This document shows positions 24,121-36,599 of a DNA stretch of 64,000 nt, piece after piece. The notes beneath the pieces were generated by a model. The model had not been told where the DNA came from and did no database searches. It saw only the letters and a list, made by a program, of their open reading frames with translations. Source of the stretch: Babylonia areolata (taxonomy: Eukaryota > Mollusca > Gastropoda > Neogastropoda > Buccinidae); NCBI RefSeq assembly GCF_041734735.1, contig NC_134879.1, positions 9,952,310 through 10,016,309 on the forward strand. The letters run 5' to 3'. Each line of letters begins with the position of its first letter. The first letter of the stretch is position 1. A program made the position numbers and the translations under genes.

Positions 24121-24762
24121 ATTTCTGGTGATGATCACTTCCATGATTACCTGTGAGAGAATTTGATTTCTGGTGATGATCACTGCCATGGTTACCTGTG
24201 AGAGAATTTGATTTCTGGTGAGGATCACTTCCATGGTTACCTGTGAGAGAATTTGATTTCTGGTGATGATCACTTCCATGGTTACCTGTGAGAGAATTTG
24301 ATTTCTGGTGATGATCACTTCCATGGTTACCTGTGAGAGAATTTGATTTCTGGTGATGATCACTTCCATGGTTACCTGTGAGAGAATTTGATTTCTGGTG
24401 ATGATCACTTCCATGGTTACCTGTGAGAGAATTTGATTTCTGGTGATGATCACTTCCATGGTTACCTGTGAGAGAATTTGATTTCTGGTGAGGATCACTT
24501 CCATGGTACCTGTGAGAGAATTTGATTTCTGGTGATGATCACTTCCATGGTTACTGGAGAGAGTTTGATTTCTGGTGATGATCCCTTTCCATGGTTTCTG
24601 TGAGAGAGTTTGATTTCTGGTGATGATCACCTTCCATGGTTACCTGTCAGAGAATTTGCATTTCTGGTGAGGATCACTTCCAATTGGTTTCCTTGTGAGA
24701 GAGTTTGATTTCTGGTTGATGATCACTTCCATTGAGTTGACCTGTCAGAGAATTTGGTTTTC

Positions 24763-24803
<41 letters not shown>

Positions 24804-26015
24804 TTTGATTTCTGGTGATGATCACTTCCATGGTTACCTGTCAGAGGATTTGATTTCTGGTGATGATCACTTCCATGGTTACCTGTGAGAGAATTTGTTT
24901 TCTGGTGAGGATCACTTCAATGGTTACCTGTCAGAGAATTAGATTTCTGGTGATGATCACTTTCATGGTTACCTGTGAGAGAGTTTGATTTCTGGTGATG
25001 ATCACTTCAATGGTTACCTGTCAGAGAATTAGATTTCTGGTGGTGATCACTTCCATGGTTACCTGTCAGAGAATTTGATTTCTGATGAGGATCACTTCAA
25101 TGGTTACCTGTCAGAGAATTAGATTTCTGGTGATGATCACTTTCATGGTTACCTTTCAGAGAATTTGATTTCTGGTGATGATCACTTCCATGGTTACCTG
25201 TGAGAGAATTTGATTTCTGGTGATGATCACTTCCATGGTTACCTGTGAGAGAATTTGATTTCTGGTGAGGATCACTTCCATGGTTACCTGTGAGAGAATT
25301 TGATTTCTGGTGATGATCACTTCCATGGTTACCTGTGAGAGAATTTGATTTCTGGTGATGATTACTTCCATGGTTACCTGTGAGAGAGTTTGATTTCTGG
25401 TGATGATTACTTCCATGGTTACCTGTGAGAGAGTTTGATTTCTGGTGATGATTACTTCCATGGTTACCTGTGAGAGAGTTTGATTTCTGGTGATGATTAC
25501 TTCCATGGTTACCTGTGAGAGAATTTGATTTCTGGTGAGGATCACTTCCATGGTTACCTGTGAGAGAATTTGATTTCTGGTGATGATCACTTCCATGGTT
25601 ACCTGTGAGAGAATTTGATTTCTGGTGAGGATCACTTCCATGGTTACCTGTGAGAGAATTTGATTTCTGGTGATGATCACTTCCATGGTTACCTGTGAGA
25701 GAGTTTGATTTCTGGTGAGGATCACTTCCATGGTTACCTGTCAGAGAATTTGATTTCTGGTGATGATCACTTCCATGGTTACCTGTCAGAGAATTTGATT
25801 TCTGGTGAGGATCACTTCCATGGTTACCTGTGAGAGAATTTGATTTCTGGTGATGATCACTTCCATGGTTACCTGTCAGAGAATTTGATTTCTGGTGATG
25901 ATCACTTCCATGGTTACCTGTCAGAGAATTTGATTTCTGGTGATGATCACTTCCATGGTTACCTGTCAGAGAATTTGATTTCTGGTGATGATTACTTCCA
26001 TGGTTACCTGTCAGA
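24071..26015. repeat. Minisatellite, 45-bp unit, about 42 copies
   Basis: Begins with a (GA)n run (24071-24116), then units of the form 'gagagaatttgatttctggtg' (21 bases, split here: gagagaatt, tgatttctggtg) plus 'atgatcacttccatggttac' and 'ctgt'. A second GA run (about 24770-24798) interrupts it. Period 45 is 15 codons, so stop-free frames of up to 320 codons arise on the minus strand; these are by-products. Each unit carries the palindromes TGATCA and CCATGG. A stray relic unit lies at 26083-26115. Confidence 0.95.
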
Positions 26016-26424
26016 GGGATGGGGGAAAAATAAACAACGGAGGGGACAAGCCTTTCCACCTTTCACCAGGGTTTAACTGTGGGGGAGAGGGTTTGATTTC
26101 TGGTGATTCCTTCCATGCTTTAGCTTAGCCAGCTGGGGTGAAAATGTGGGAGGGGGAACAACTTTTTCAACCCTTCACCGGCCTCAACCGCCCCACCCCC
26201 ACACTTCGCTCCTCTTCTTCCCTTTGCCCCCTCACTCCCCCCCCCCCCCCTCCCCCTCTCCCCGTATGAAATTCCACGCCATGTGGGTGAACCGGTGCCA
26301 CTAGGGCTGCATCATCACTTGGTTTGTTCTGTTGGCCTGGCTCCCTGCCCTGCCCTGCCTGCTTAGCTATGCCGGCACACACACACCCACACCCCCACAC
26401 ACATACATCCCACTCCGCCCCCAT

Positions 26425-26466
<42 letters not shown>

Positions 26467-26697
26467 ACACACACGCACACACACAATCGCGCGCGCACGC
26501 ACGCACACGCGCACAGAGGACAAACAATCGCACACCACACACATACATTCTCTCTGCCTCTCTCACTCACTTACACATTCACTCACAGACACACACACAC
26601 ACACACACACACACGCGCGCGCGCACACAACACAGGATACACACATACGACACACACACACACATGGCTGTCACATGGTCTGCAAGCAAGTAGCAGG

Positions 26698-26732
<35 letters not shown>

Positions 26733-27254
26733 ACTCAGACACGCACAGAGGGCATTCAGACGCGGTCATGCAAGCACACACACACACGCGCGCGCGCCCA
26801 CGCGGGCGCGCGCTATACCCAGGATACACATAACACTACACACACTTATCGCTGTCAACACTGTTTGCAAGCAAGCAGCAATACAAGAGATCCATCTGGC
26901 TTTGGAAAGTTTTGTCACCGTCTATCGCGCTCGTTGAAAAGAGGGAGGGAGGGATGGAAAAAGTGCAAGTGGGTGAGAGCTGGGCGCTGGGTGGGTTCGT
27001 GGTTAGGTTAGGGGGTTGGGGGGGCGGGGGATAGGGGCGGGAAAGGAAGGGGTGGTGGTGGTGGTGGTGGTGTGGAACCAAGATTATTGATCCTCCTCCG
27101 CTCTTTCAGCTTCAGAGGTGAGGGGATGGGAGAGAGGGGCTTGGTGGGGGTGGGGGGCTGATCGGCCGTTAGCCTTTGATCATCGGAGTGAAGTGTGATG
27201 AGCTTTTTAGTTTAGTTTTCTTTTGCCAGAATTGTTTTTTTTTTTTTTTTTTTT

Positions 27255-27296
<42 letters not shown>

Positions 27297-28140
27297 TTTA
27301 GTGCATTTTTGTTTTGTATTTTACTGTTCATTGCGTGTCTCTTTCTTCTTTTTTTTTTCTCTCACTCTCTCTCTCCATCTTTTGCACTCTGTGTCTCTAC
27401 CCCCCCCCCCCCCCCCGCACCGCGCCCCGCCCTCCTCTCTTAGGAGTCTCTTCCCTTTCTTCCTCACCCCTCCTTCCCCTGCCCCCACCACACCCTCCCC
27501 TCTCCCTCCCTCCCTCCCTCCTTCCCTCCCCTGCCACCCTGCATCCAAAATACCATGCCATGTAGTCACGTGATGTGCCCTCTGAATGCAGGCTGCAGTA
27601 CCGGTCAGTAAAGGGAGAGTGTTGCACGGTTCTCACATAGTAATAAGAGATTCAGCTGCAGTTTCAAGGAGTTGTCATATAGCTAGCTTGTGGACTGATT
27701 CCTGTATGTTACATCAGATCTGGTTTCAAAGAAAGACTGGTCGAGGAAAATGGGACCAGATGTCCAACCTTCGCATTCATGAACCCAATTGCGCTGGTTA
27801 GGCTTTCGGGAATTCGTGGGGGGGAAAAAACCCCAAACATCATCATCAGACGAAATGAAATAACTAAACACTTGTAAAACCGGAGACACAGGGTGAAAAA
27901 AGATAAAACATTTCATCATTTTTTTCTTGTTTCCCATTCATATAAAACGAGTAAAATGCCTTGAAGTTTCATCACTAATCAGATGATGATGATGATGATG
28001 ATAATACGAATAATAATAGTGAGAGAAATAAAAAGTGTCACCCTCTGAAATGTTGTCGACGATTATTATTCTTTCAGTTCCTGATGATAATATGCGATTA
28101 GATAATATTATTTTTGACAGATTAGTGTCTTGATCGAGCG

Positions 28141-28210
<70 letters not shown>

Positions 28211-28416
28211 ATGAGAAAGAAGAGAGTGGTGTCTGGAGAAAAGAGGACGTGGGGGACGGTGGGTGTGAAGATGGCAGGGAGAGAGGGGAGAGGGGGGGGG
28301 GGGGGGATGCACGTCTGGCTGGAACTGATCCTTTCTTGTTTGGCCAGCGTCGCTCCTCGAGTCTCGACACGTTGACAAATGGCATTTGCCTGGCCTTGGA
28401 TTAGAAAAATTATTTT

Positions 28417-28451
<35 letters not shown>

Positions 28452-28523
28452 AATTACAGTTTTCAGTTTTCGAGGTAACCAATGACATTGTTTTACAGAG
28501 TGGGTGAGAAAAAGGAGGAGGAG

Positions 28524-28559
<36 letters not shown>

Positions 28560-28570
28560 CTCCACCGTAC
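26016..28570. other. Simple-sequence-rich spacer
   Basis: Includes C-runs (26238-26253), (CT)n at 26432-26464, CA/CG tracts (26465-26840), T and GT runs (27235-27296), C-runs (27401-27416), (GT)n(GA)n at 28143-28206, a G-run near 28292-28306 and a T-run of about 31 bases (28420-28450). The stretch 27560-28140 is ordinary sequence without recognised genes. Confidence 0.65.
28143..28206. repeat. (GT)n(GA)n compound microsatellite
   Basis: GT run (28143-28180) followed directly by a GA run (28180-28206). Confidence 0.9.
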
Positions 28571-28572
28571 AT

Positions 28573-28626
28573 TGACCCGTGACCTCAAGCATAGGTCATG
28601 ACCTCGTGACCTTTAAGCAAAGGTCA
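28573..28626. promoter_or_regulatory. Cluster of six nuclear-receptor half-sites
   Basis: Within 54 bases there are TGACCC (28573-28578), TGACCT (28580-28585), AGGTCA (28593-28598), TGACCT (28599-28604), TGACCT (28607-28612) and AGGTCA (28621-28626). The first pair is a direct repeat spaced by one (DR1; RXR, HNF4 or COUP-TF type). The middle pair is a perfect 12-bp palindrome with no spacer (IR0). Sites four and five are a DR2. The last site has an A-rich 5' extension as preferred by monomer-binding receptors. The order and spacing are seen directly; function is inferred. The target gene is unknown, and a decayed repeat is the main alternative. Confidence 0.5.
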
Positions 28627-28722
28627 ATGTTAGAATGACGGGCCGGTTCCCTTTTCCTTCCAAGCCCCGCCCCTACCCCCTTTATTTATTATTCTTCGTT
28701 TTGTTTGTTGATGTTATACTCG

Positions 28723-28753
<31 letters not shown>

Positions 28754-28974
28754 AGTGTGTGTGTGTGTGTGTGTGTAACCATAAAATGAACAACAACAAC
28801 AGTGGTATGTAGCTTATATTTTCAAGCTCTAAATGTTGTTTGTTTGACTCTTAATTAACGACAATGTCATTAGTTTTCACCACATTGCCACTGATAAACC
28901 TACTTGTCAGATGAGCATGTCTATGTTCCCCCAGGTCTGTGTATGTTTATTCATCCATACACCTTTGGGTACTG

Positions 28975-29370
28975 GTCAGCAGTGGTCAGCAGCAGTCCGT
29001 GTTCAGCAGTGGTCAGTGGTCGACAGTGGAAGGTATCAGTGGTATGTAGAGTGGTCCGGTCAAAGTCAATGCGCAAACGTGATAAAACGACGCGATCAGA
29101 AGATTTTTTCCAGAGTGGTCAGTAATTGTCAGTAGTGGCAAGAAATGGTCAGTAATGGCCAACAGTAGTCAATAGCGGTCAGCTAATGGGTCAAATCCTT
29201 GCCAAGACGTCCGAATTATGCATAACCGTCACAAAGTGATGCAAGCTGAACTCTGATGGTGTACAACAATGATCAGTAGTGGTCAGTGATTAAACACCTG
29301 CTACGACAGATGTAACAAAATAACGGAGTCTGAGCACTTTTGGGTCGTGGTCAGTTAGTGGTCAGCAGTG
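28975..29370. repeat. Degenerate GTGGTCAG-rich repeat tract
   Basis: Many scattered versions of 'agtggtcag' (for example near 28979, 28988, 29007, 29113, 29279, 29347, 29361) are embedded in otherwise unique sequence. It looks like a decayed short-unit minisatellite rather than a clean array. Confidence 0.55.
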
Positions 29371-29384
29371 GTCCTAGACCCGGG

Positions 29385-29580
29385 GGAATATAGACCTGTG
29401 GAAACATATAGCTGAGAGGAATATAGACCTGTGAAAACATATATCTGAGGGGAATATAGACCTGTGAAAACATATATCTGAGGGGAATATAGACCTGTGG
29501 AAACATATATCTGAGGGGAATATAGACCTGTGAAAACATATATCTGAGGGGAATATAGACCTGGGGGAACTCACACATGG
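29385..29580. repeat. 33-bp minisatellite, six units
   Basis: Units starting 'ggaatatagacctgtg' begin at 29385, 29418, 29451, 29484, 29517 and 29550, with 'aaacatatatctgagg' completing each. The units are directly adjacent with no spacers. Period 33 gives an 11-codon periodic open frame on the minus strand that is not a gene. Confidence 0.95.
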
Positions 29581-30376
29581 CTGAAAGAAAAAATGGGGGA
29601 ACATAGAGCTGACCTTGTCAGTATTATTGCTTTATGTATGCCCTTTCATCTGCGTCTGAAGAACTCCTTTAAGTCTTATTTTTTGCTGCGGTTTCTTCTC
29701 TTTTTTTTTTTTTTTTGTATTGGTATATTATAACTTATGCCAAAGACATCCCGAAACATTAAATACATCAAAGCATGAGTATCATCATTACATATATGAA
29801 TACCAGGAACATTTTGGAATGACCAAAGGTAAATGATAGATAGGATCGATAAAATGAAGAAATGGAGAACACAAAGTAATGATGATGATAAAAGATTTGT
29901 CATCTGGCCCCCCCTTTCCTCTCTTCTTCTTCTCATGCTCCTCCTCCTCCTCCTCCTCCTTTTTTCTTCTTTTTCTTCTTGACTGGAAATTATGGAATGA
30001 AGAACAAATGTGATGGCACCTATGATCACATCATATTCAAGTATATTTACACACACACACACACACACACGCACGCACGCACTCTCTCTCTCTGTCTCTG
30101 TCTCTTTTAAAACGATCCTGTATCATCACCGTCGTTGACATCTCCACTAACTTCAACTTCAGTATCATGATCGTCGATGTCGTCGTTCTCCTCTTAACAT
30201 CTTCTTCTTCTTCTTCTTCTCCCTTCATTTCCAGGTTCTATCTGTGTTTGGGGAAAATATAGGAAAGCAGTCCCGATAGCAAAGGAAATGCTTTTGATTA
30301 AAAAAAAAATATATATAAAATAATAAAAGGGACTTCCCATGCTTTCTCACACATTGTGGTGCTCCCCCCCCCCCCC

Positions 30377-30413
<37 letters not shown>

Positions 30414-30637
30414 TCTTGCAATTGAGAGAAAGTGTGGAAACGGAGGAACGAACATGCTTTCTCGCAGTCTCACAATTTCTCGCAGAGTGAGAGAAAGCGT
30501 GGGGTTAACAAGGGGTGTTTCAGTTATACGACTTATAGATATATTCATTTTCGTTTTTTTGTTGTTGTTGTTGTTGTTCTTTTTAATGGCTGTTATACAC
30601 TGTTATTTGCGGATTGTTAATTACACTGTTCTGTTAT

Positions 30638-30680
<43 letters not shown>

Positions 30681-31329
30681 CATTTAACCACCATCTCCTC
30701 CTCCAACCCCCACCTCTTAATTTACGAAAAGGCACGCGCGCGCGCGCGTGGAGTAAGCTTTAAACTTGCATGTGTGTGTGTGTGTGTGTGCGTGCAGACG
30801 GCGAACACGTGCGTTCGATATTGATCCATGTGCAGCTGCAGTATTACCGGAGTGCAGGCGATTCGATGAGAGAGCGAGAGAGAGAGAGTGGGAGGGAGGG
30901 AGGGAGGGGGTGGGGGGGGCTGTGTTAATCTGTTGGCAGGTAATATGAGACACTGTCAATACGGTGAAACCATACCAGGTTATTTATTGTCGCTTATGTA
31001 AGCCTAATGAATAACAACGAACACCCCCCCCCCCCCCCCCCCCCACCTCCCCTCTCTTCACTCCCGACTACCCCTGAAGATAGCAGCGATTTCTGTCTGT
31101 TTCTTTTTAATTTCATAGGTTTCGAATTTGCATATATGATTCATCGTCATCTTTTTTTCTTTTTTATTTTATTTAGGAAATTAATGATTACTCGAAAGTC
31201 GTCAGTCAGATCAGTATTATTATAAAATTGATCGTTAATTGCTGCAGCTGTTGTTGAAGAGTTACTTTTCAGTGGGTTTTTTTTGTGTTTCTTTTTTTCT
31301 CTGCGTGTTATTACTTCAGTCACAGCTGA

Positions 31330-31379
<50 letters not shown>

Positions 31380-32021
31380 ACGGCACGCACACATGCTCAC
31401 ACGCGCGCGCGCGTGCACACACACACACACACACACACACACAGATATATACAAAATTTTAAAAAATAAATAAAAAAGAGAAGAAGTAAGAGAGAAAGAA
31501 GATGAACAGACAGATGAACCAGCAGTTGTGAAAACTGGTGCAGAGGGCACAGGACGCACTTGATCCGGGTGCAGATCATTTCTTACATCTTCAGGTACCT
31601 CGGCTTATCACCCCCTCACTTTCCTTTCCCCAGTTTTACACACAAACACATAGAGAAGGGAGGGGGGTGAGGGGGGGGGGCAGAATGGGGAAGTGGGTTG
31701 GTTGCGGCAGGGGGACGGGGTGAGCTGAATTCTAAAACGGTAGAACTAATAAAAAAGAAAATAAAAAAAACAAAAAAAAAAGAACCCCCTCCCTGCACCC
31801 TGACGATGACTCAACCCGAGGTGCCCCAGCCGATGTGCAACAAACACAAAATCGCGGTATAGCCCCGAACACAACGTTGCACGCAGCTTGTAGTATGCCT
31901 ACAGCTTGAACCCTAACTGCAAGAAGATTTCTGTGCTTGTTGTTGTTGGTTGTCAATCAGTTTCCTCTCACACTGTATCCAGAAGCAGCGGCCTCCAGTT
32001 TCAGGCTTTCTGTGGCTGCTG
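29581..32021. other. Spacer with microsatellites and G/C runs
   Basis: Includes CTC arrays (29935-29965), a C-run and CA run (30363-30410), (TA)n at 30641-30676, CG/TG tracts (30733-30795), a C-run (31025-31044) and the TG/CA pair at 31331-31442. The rest is ordinary sequence with no supported gene. Confidence 0.6.
31331..31442. repeat. (TG)n and (CA)n inverted pair
   Basis: TG run (31331-31376), then a CG/CA-rich centre, then a CA run (31416-31442). The arms are complementary and can pair as a hairpin. Confidence 0.9.
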
Positions 32022-32076
32022 TTTTTGACTCACTTGTGTAAACAGAGTGAGTCTGTGTTTTAACCCGGTGTTCGGT

Positions 32077-32119
<43 letters not shown>

Positions 32120-32272
32120 CCGTGTGTCTGTGTGTCCGTGGTAAACTTTTACATTGACATTTTCTCTGCAATTACTTTGTCAGTTTACACCAAATTAGGC
32201 ATAAAAATAGGAAAAATTCAGTTCTTTCCAGTCATCTTGTTTAAAACAATATTGCACCTCTGGGATGGGCAC

Positions 32273-32309
<37 letters not shown>

Positions 32310-32668
32310 AGCCTAATTATATGCAAACTGCATTTACTGTTATATTTATGGTTTTTGTATTCTCTAAACTTGGCACTTTGATCTGATATTCTGACCTAAC
32401 AAGAGCAGTCATTATTATTATTTTTTGTTCAAACAGGAACTTCTTTTGCTAAGCATGGAAGTTTAATTTATTTTGCAAACGTTTTGGTGCAGATAGTAAA
32501 AAAGGGTAATTACTCTGTAATTAATGCTAGGAGAGTTAATTTGCTTTAAACTGATCTTTCTCATCTTAAACATTACATTTTGAAATTATACTCAATACAT
32601 AAAAAGCTTGGATTTTTTTTTTTTAAAGTGTATCACAAGTGAGTCTTGAAGGCCCTGCCTCTCTTGTT
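32022..32668 (+). mobile_element. Copy B of the five-copy repeat family
   Basis: Starts at 'tttttgactcacttgtgtaa' with its terminal hairpin, followed by 'ttttaacccggtgttcggtt', a (GT)n run (32080-32118), 'gtccgtggtaaac', an A-run of about 31 bases (32275-32305), then the AT-rich half to 'cacaagtgagtcttgaagg' and the boundary 'ctctcttgtt'. This is one of the two copies complete at both ends. Confidence 0.9.
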
Positions 32669-33065
32669 TTAGTTTAGTTTAGTCCCCACTCCAAACCCCA
32701 TCCAACATTTTGTCACAAAGAATGAAGAGAGAGAGAGGGGAGAGAGAGAGAGAGAGAGAGAGAGGCTGCCAACTGTGAAAGAAATTGTCTTTTTCATCTT
32801 GTCAACAATTGGACATCCTGCTGATTCTGGAAGCGGCATGCCAGCGAACGAAAAACACATGACAGTGTAGTGTTGCTTCTGGGTGGGAGGCAGGGAGGGT
32901 GGCGGGCGTGTGGGAGAACGAAGGGGGGGGGGAGACTAAGGGAGGGGATGTGGTAAGAGGAAGAGGGGGGGGGGGGGGGTGGACTAGTTGAGTGGGAGAT
33001 AGAGCTAAAGAAATACTGGAATTTTGAATTTTAGTTTCGTCCACAAAGCGTTAAAAACCATTACG

Positions 33066-33066
<1 letters not shown>

Positions 33067-33126
<60 letters not shown>

Positions 33127-33130
33127 GGAG
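33067..33130. repeat. (GT)n(GA)n compound microsatellite
   Basis: GT run (33068-33108) followed by a GA run. This is the same composite as at 28143 and 61087. Confidence 0.9.
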
Positions 33131-34320
33131 AGAGAGAGAGGGGAGAGCGATAGGGGAGTGGATGGGTGACTGACACAGTCAGAACACACAACACGGTTGA
33201 TCCTCAAACTTCCTCCCTCCCCCCCCCCTCCTTTTTTTTTATACACATATTTCACTTTCATGCCATTGTAGTGTAAAAAGAACCGGGCCTCTTCAGCAAG
33301 CTTTTTGCCAACCAGCCACAGACATGGTCGGTGGTGGTGGATAAGCCAGAAAAAAAAAAGGGGGTGGGATGAAGGACTTGGGAGGCATGTGAGGGAGGGG
33401 ACCTGGTGTTGGGGGATGGGGGGTGTGGGGGCTGGGGGGGCGCTAAAGCATTCCTCCACTGAGCGGTACGGGGGTTGGGGGGGGGGGGGGCGGCTGGCTG
33501 ACCTACTTCAGCACTTACACTTCTTGACTGTGAAAGTGTGTGCATGCGCGAATATCTTTTTTTTTTTTTTTTTTTTTATCCTTGGCAGACCTTTCCTCTC
33601 ACTCCTCCTCCGCCTTTCTCTCCACATTCTATTTATTGCTATTTCCCTTCCTCACCACCACCACCACCACCACCACCCTGACCTTGTTCGACCTGCACTT
33701 CAAAAAAAAAAAAAAAAAAAAAAAAAAAGAAGGAAACTGAAGAATCCCGATTCCCCCCCCCCCCCCCCCTCCCCCCCCTTTCGCCCTCCTTCCCCAATGT
33801 TCACCCCCTCACCCCCCCCCCCTCCTTCCCTGTACCTCCCAGGTCGGTTGAACACATTCCATCAATGCGTTTGTTAGTTTGTTTGTTTTGGAACACTCAG
33901 TGTGTCGTGGCATGATGATGAAGAAAAAGAGGGATACCGAGTTGTTGTTTTCAAGCAAGCAGTGCAGAGGTGGTGTGTTTTTTCTTTTTCTTTTTCTTTT
34001 TTTTTTTCCTGGGGCGCCTGTGTGCAAATGCTCTCTCCAAATACTGGGCCGCACCAGATCTGGGTCATGTGGGTCTCCCTGCCTGGCCTTGCTGGCGTGC
34101 TGTTTGGCTGGCTGGCTGACTGGCTGGCTGGCTGGCTGGTTGGTTGGCGCGACATGGCGACCTAGCAGTCAGAACACGGGCACACAGACACACACACACA
34201 GCCATGTGTGTAGTTGTAAGAGTGGCCCCGTTTAGTTGTAGTGGAGGTAGTGAAGTGTAGGTGGGTGTATTCTTTATGGCCTTCACAGCGACCTGCCGTG
34301 GTATGTGCACTGACACTGAC

Positions 34321-34326
<6 letters not shown>

Positions 34327-34354
<28 letters not shown>

Positions 34355-34364
34355 CTGTGTGTGG

Positions 34365-34403
<39 letters not shown>
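34327..34403. repeat. (GT)n and (CA)n close inverted pair
   Basis: GT run (34327-34352), a short 'ctgtgtgtgggc' centre, then a CA run (34365-34403). With only about 12 bases between arms this is the tightest hairpin-capable pair in the window. Confidence 0.9.
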
Positions 34404-34405
<2 letters not shown>

Positions 34406-36599
34406 ACCTACAATATATAATTATAACAGGCGTGTGTGGTGCAACGTCGACCCACACGCAGGCAAATTTGTTAAGAGTAATTGGCGCGCGGGGTGGTAGA
34501 AACATGGCTGGGAACCTGTTGCGAAAAAATACGAAATGCATAATTATATCGTGTATCGTATGCTACCTTCTTGTTTGTGTGTGTGGTGTGTGTGTGCGCG
34601 CGTTTACTAGATGTTATGTATGTGTTAAACAAACGGTATTTATAATGTGTTCGCGCGCGCGCGTGCGTGCGTGCGTGTGTGTGTGTGCGTGTGTGTGTGA
34701 AAGGAAGCGTTGAAATGCGACGGGTCAGAGTGTTGTGTTCGTAACGACAGTAACGTAACAGCGGGGCTTGGTAAATGAAAACAACAAGAAAGAAGAGCAA
34801 AACATTGATTCTTCACGATAATTGAAACTGGCATCCGATATTTGCCCGTAAAAAAACCCAACTCATATTAGAAAGCAAAGGTATAGGATGTGGAAGGTAG
34901 TTTCTTCAGTGCGAGCGTGCGGGTGCGTGCGTGCGTGCGTGAACTAAATCCTTCCTTGCTGGGTTGGAGGGTAGGACGGGTGGAAGAGACCTCTTCACCA
35001 TCACCGACTCCCCCCTCCACGGCATTCCCTAATTCGTTTCTCCACTGACAGCACCAGCAATCACCACAAAAATACTGCGCCACACCTAACCATCACACCT
35101 CGTCCTTTCTCTTCCACCCGTACCACGCTCCAATTCTACCCCCCCCCCCCCCCACCCCCACAACCTCTCAAAAACCAACACTGTTGAGCCGCGACTTCGG
35201 ACGTGGTCTCCATCTTTAATACTTCCTCCCCTCCCCCCCGCCCACCCCGCCCCTCTCCATTTTTTCAGATATATATTTTTTATTCCACTGTTTGCCGACA
35301 CGCATGGCATTATGCCCCGTGCTGCACAAGGTTTGTGTTTTTGCTGCAGCTGGCTTCATAATGAGGGTTGGAAGTTGGACAGCACGCATGCAAAGAGGTG
35401 TGTGTGTGTGTGTGTGTGTGTACGCGCGCGCGGGGTGGTGGTGGGCGATGAACACCGCATTCAGGAAGACATGGACGAAGATCATGATGGCTGGTCAGTT
35501 TTCAGTTTTAATGTGTCAAAGAGTGCTGGCTGATCCATGTACGATGCACCACGTCTGCTGTTATAATCAGTCATACAAAAAGCAGATGCCTCATCTTCAT
35601 AAGCCCAACGTGCTAGCAGATCAGCAGGTCTTTAGAGCCCACCGTAGGATTGCGTAAAGAATTGTTGGTTGACTTTGTTTACAGATATAGGCCTTGCAGA
35701 GTAGACTGAGTGTTGGTCTGAGTACTAGTCTTTCGGGTGAGACGATTGACCAGTCTCTCTCTCTCTCTCTCTCTCTCTGTCTCCCACTCCCCCCACACGC
35801 TCTGTCTCTCCCTCTCTGTCTCTCCCCCACTCCCCTCACCCCTCTCTGTCTCCCCCTCTTCCCCTCCCTACTCTCTCTGTACCCCCTCTCCCACCCTGCT
35901 CCCACCCCCCCCCTTCTCCATTTCTACCTGTTCCCTCTCTGTTTTTCTCTCCCCCCCCGCACCCCCCCCCCCCCGCCACCTCCCTCTTCAGTGTGTGTGT
36001 GTTCACGCGCACGCGTGCATGCGTGTAGCATCATGCGCGCCGCATTCCACCCTGGCCCCCTCCCCAACCCCCCCCCCCCCCCGCCCCCCTCCCCGTCGTG
36101 CAGACAAACCAGGGTAGGGTTGTGTGGCGGCAAAGGCAGTTTCCGATCCATGGGATGACAGAGCGCGCAGGCTGCATGCATGCACACTGTACTGCTGTTG
36201 AAGAGAGTCACGGAGATTGTGGGTTTTCCCCATCGCTCTCCTCAGTTTTCTATCTTTTTTCTTTTTTTTTTCTGTAGTTGTGTGTCTTTGTGTCTGTGTG
36301 CCCCCCCCCCGGTCTTTGCATCTGTCTTGTCGACTCTTGCTTCTGTCTCTCTCCTCCCCCTCACCCCCCCTCTCTCTCTCTCTCTCTCACTCTCTCTCGT
36401 GTCTTCTACTGTCTCTGCCTGTTCGTCGATCTCTCAGTCTCTGCCTCTCTGTCGCTCTGCATTTCTCTCTCTCTCTCTCTCTCTGTCTCCATCCATCCAT
36501 TGATCCCTCTTCCTCCATCTCTCCCCTTCCATCCCATCTCCTTCCCTGGTCTTTTTCTTAGTCTCTCTTTTGCGTGTGTGTATGTCTCACACTCCCTCA

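Noticed and set aside
25097-26059. 320-codon minus-strand open frame
   Set aside because: It is the 45-bp minisatellite read in one frame; periodic by construction and without other coding evidence.
29385-29580. CRISPR-like regular 33-bp repeats
   Set aside because: Units are contiguous with no spacers, and the genome is eukaryotic.
34471-34800. Frames in CA/CG-rich DNA at many places, for example here
   Set aside because: His/Thr/Arg or Cys/Val strings from dinucleotide repeats.
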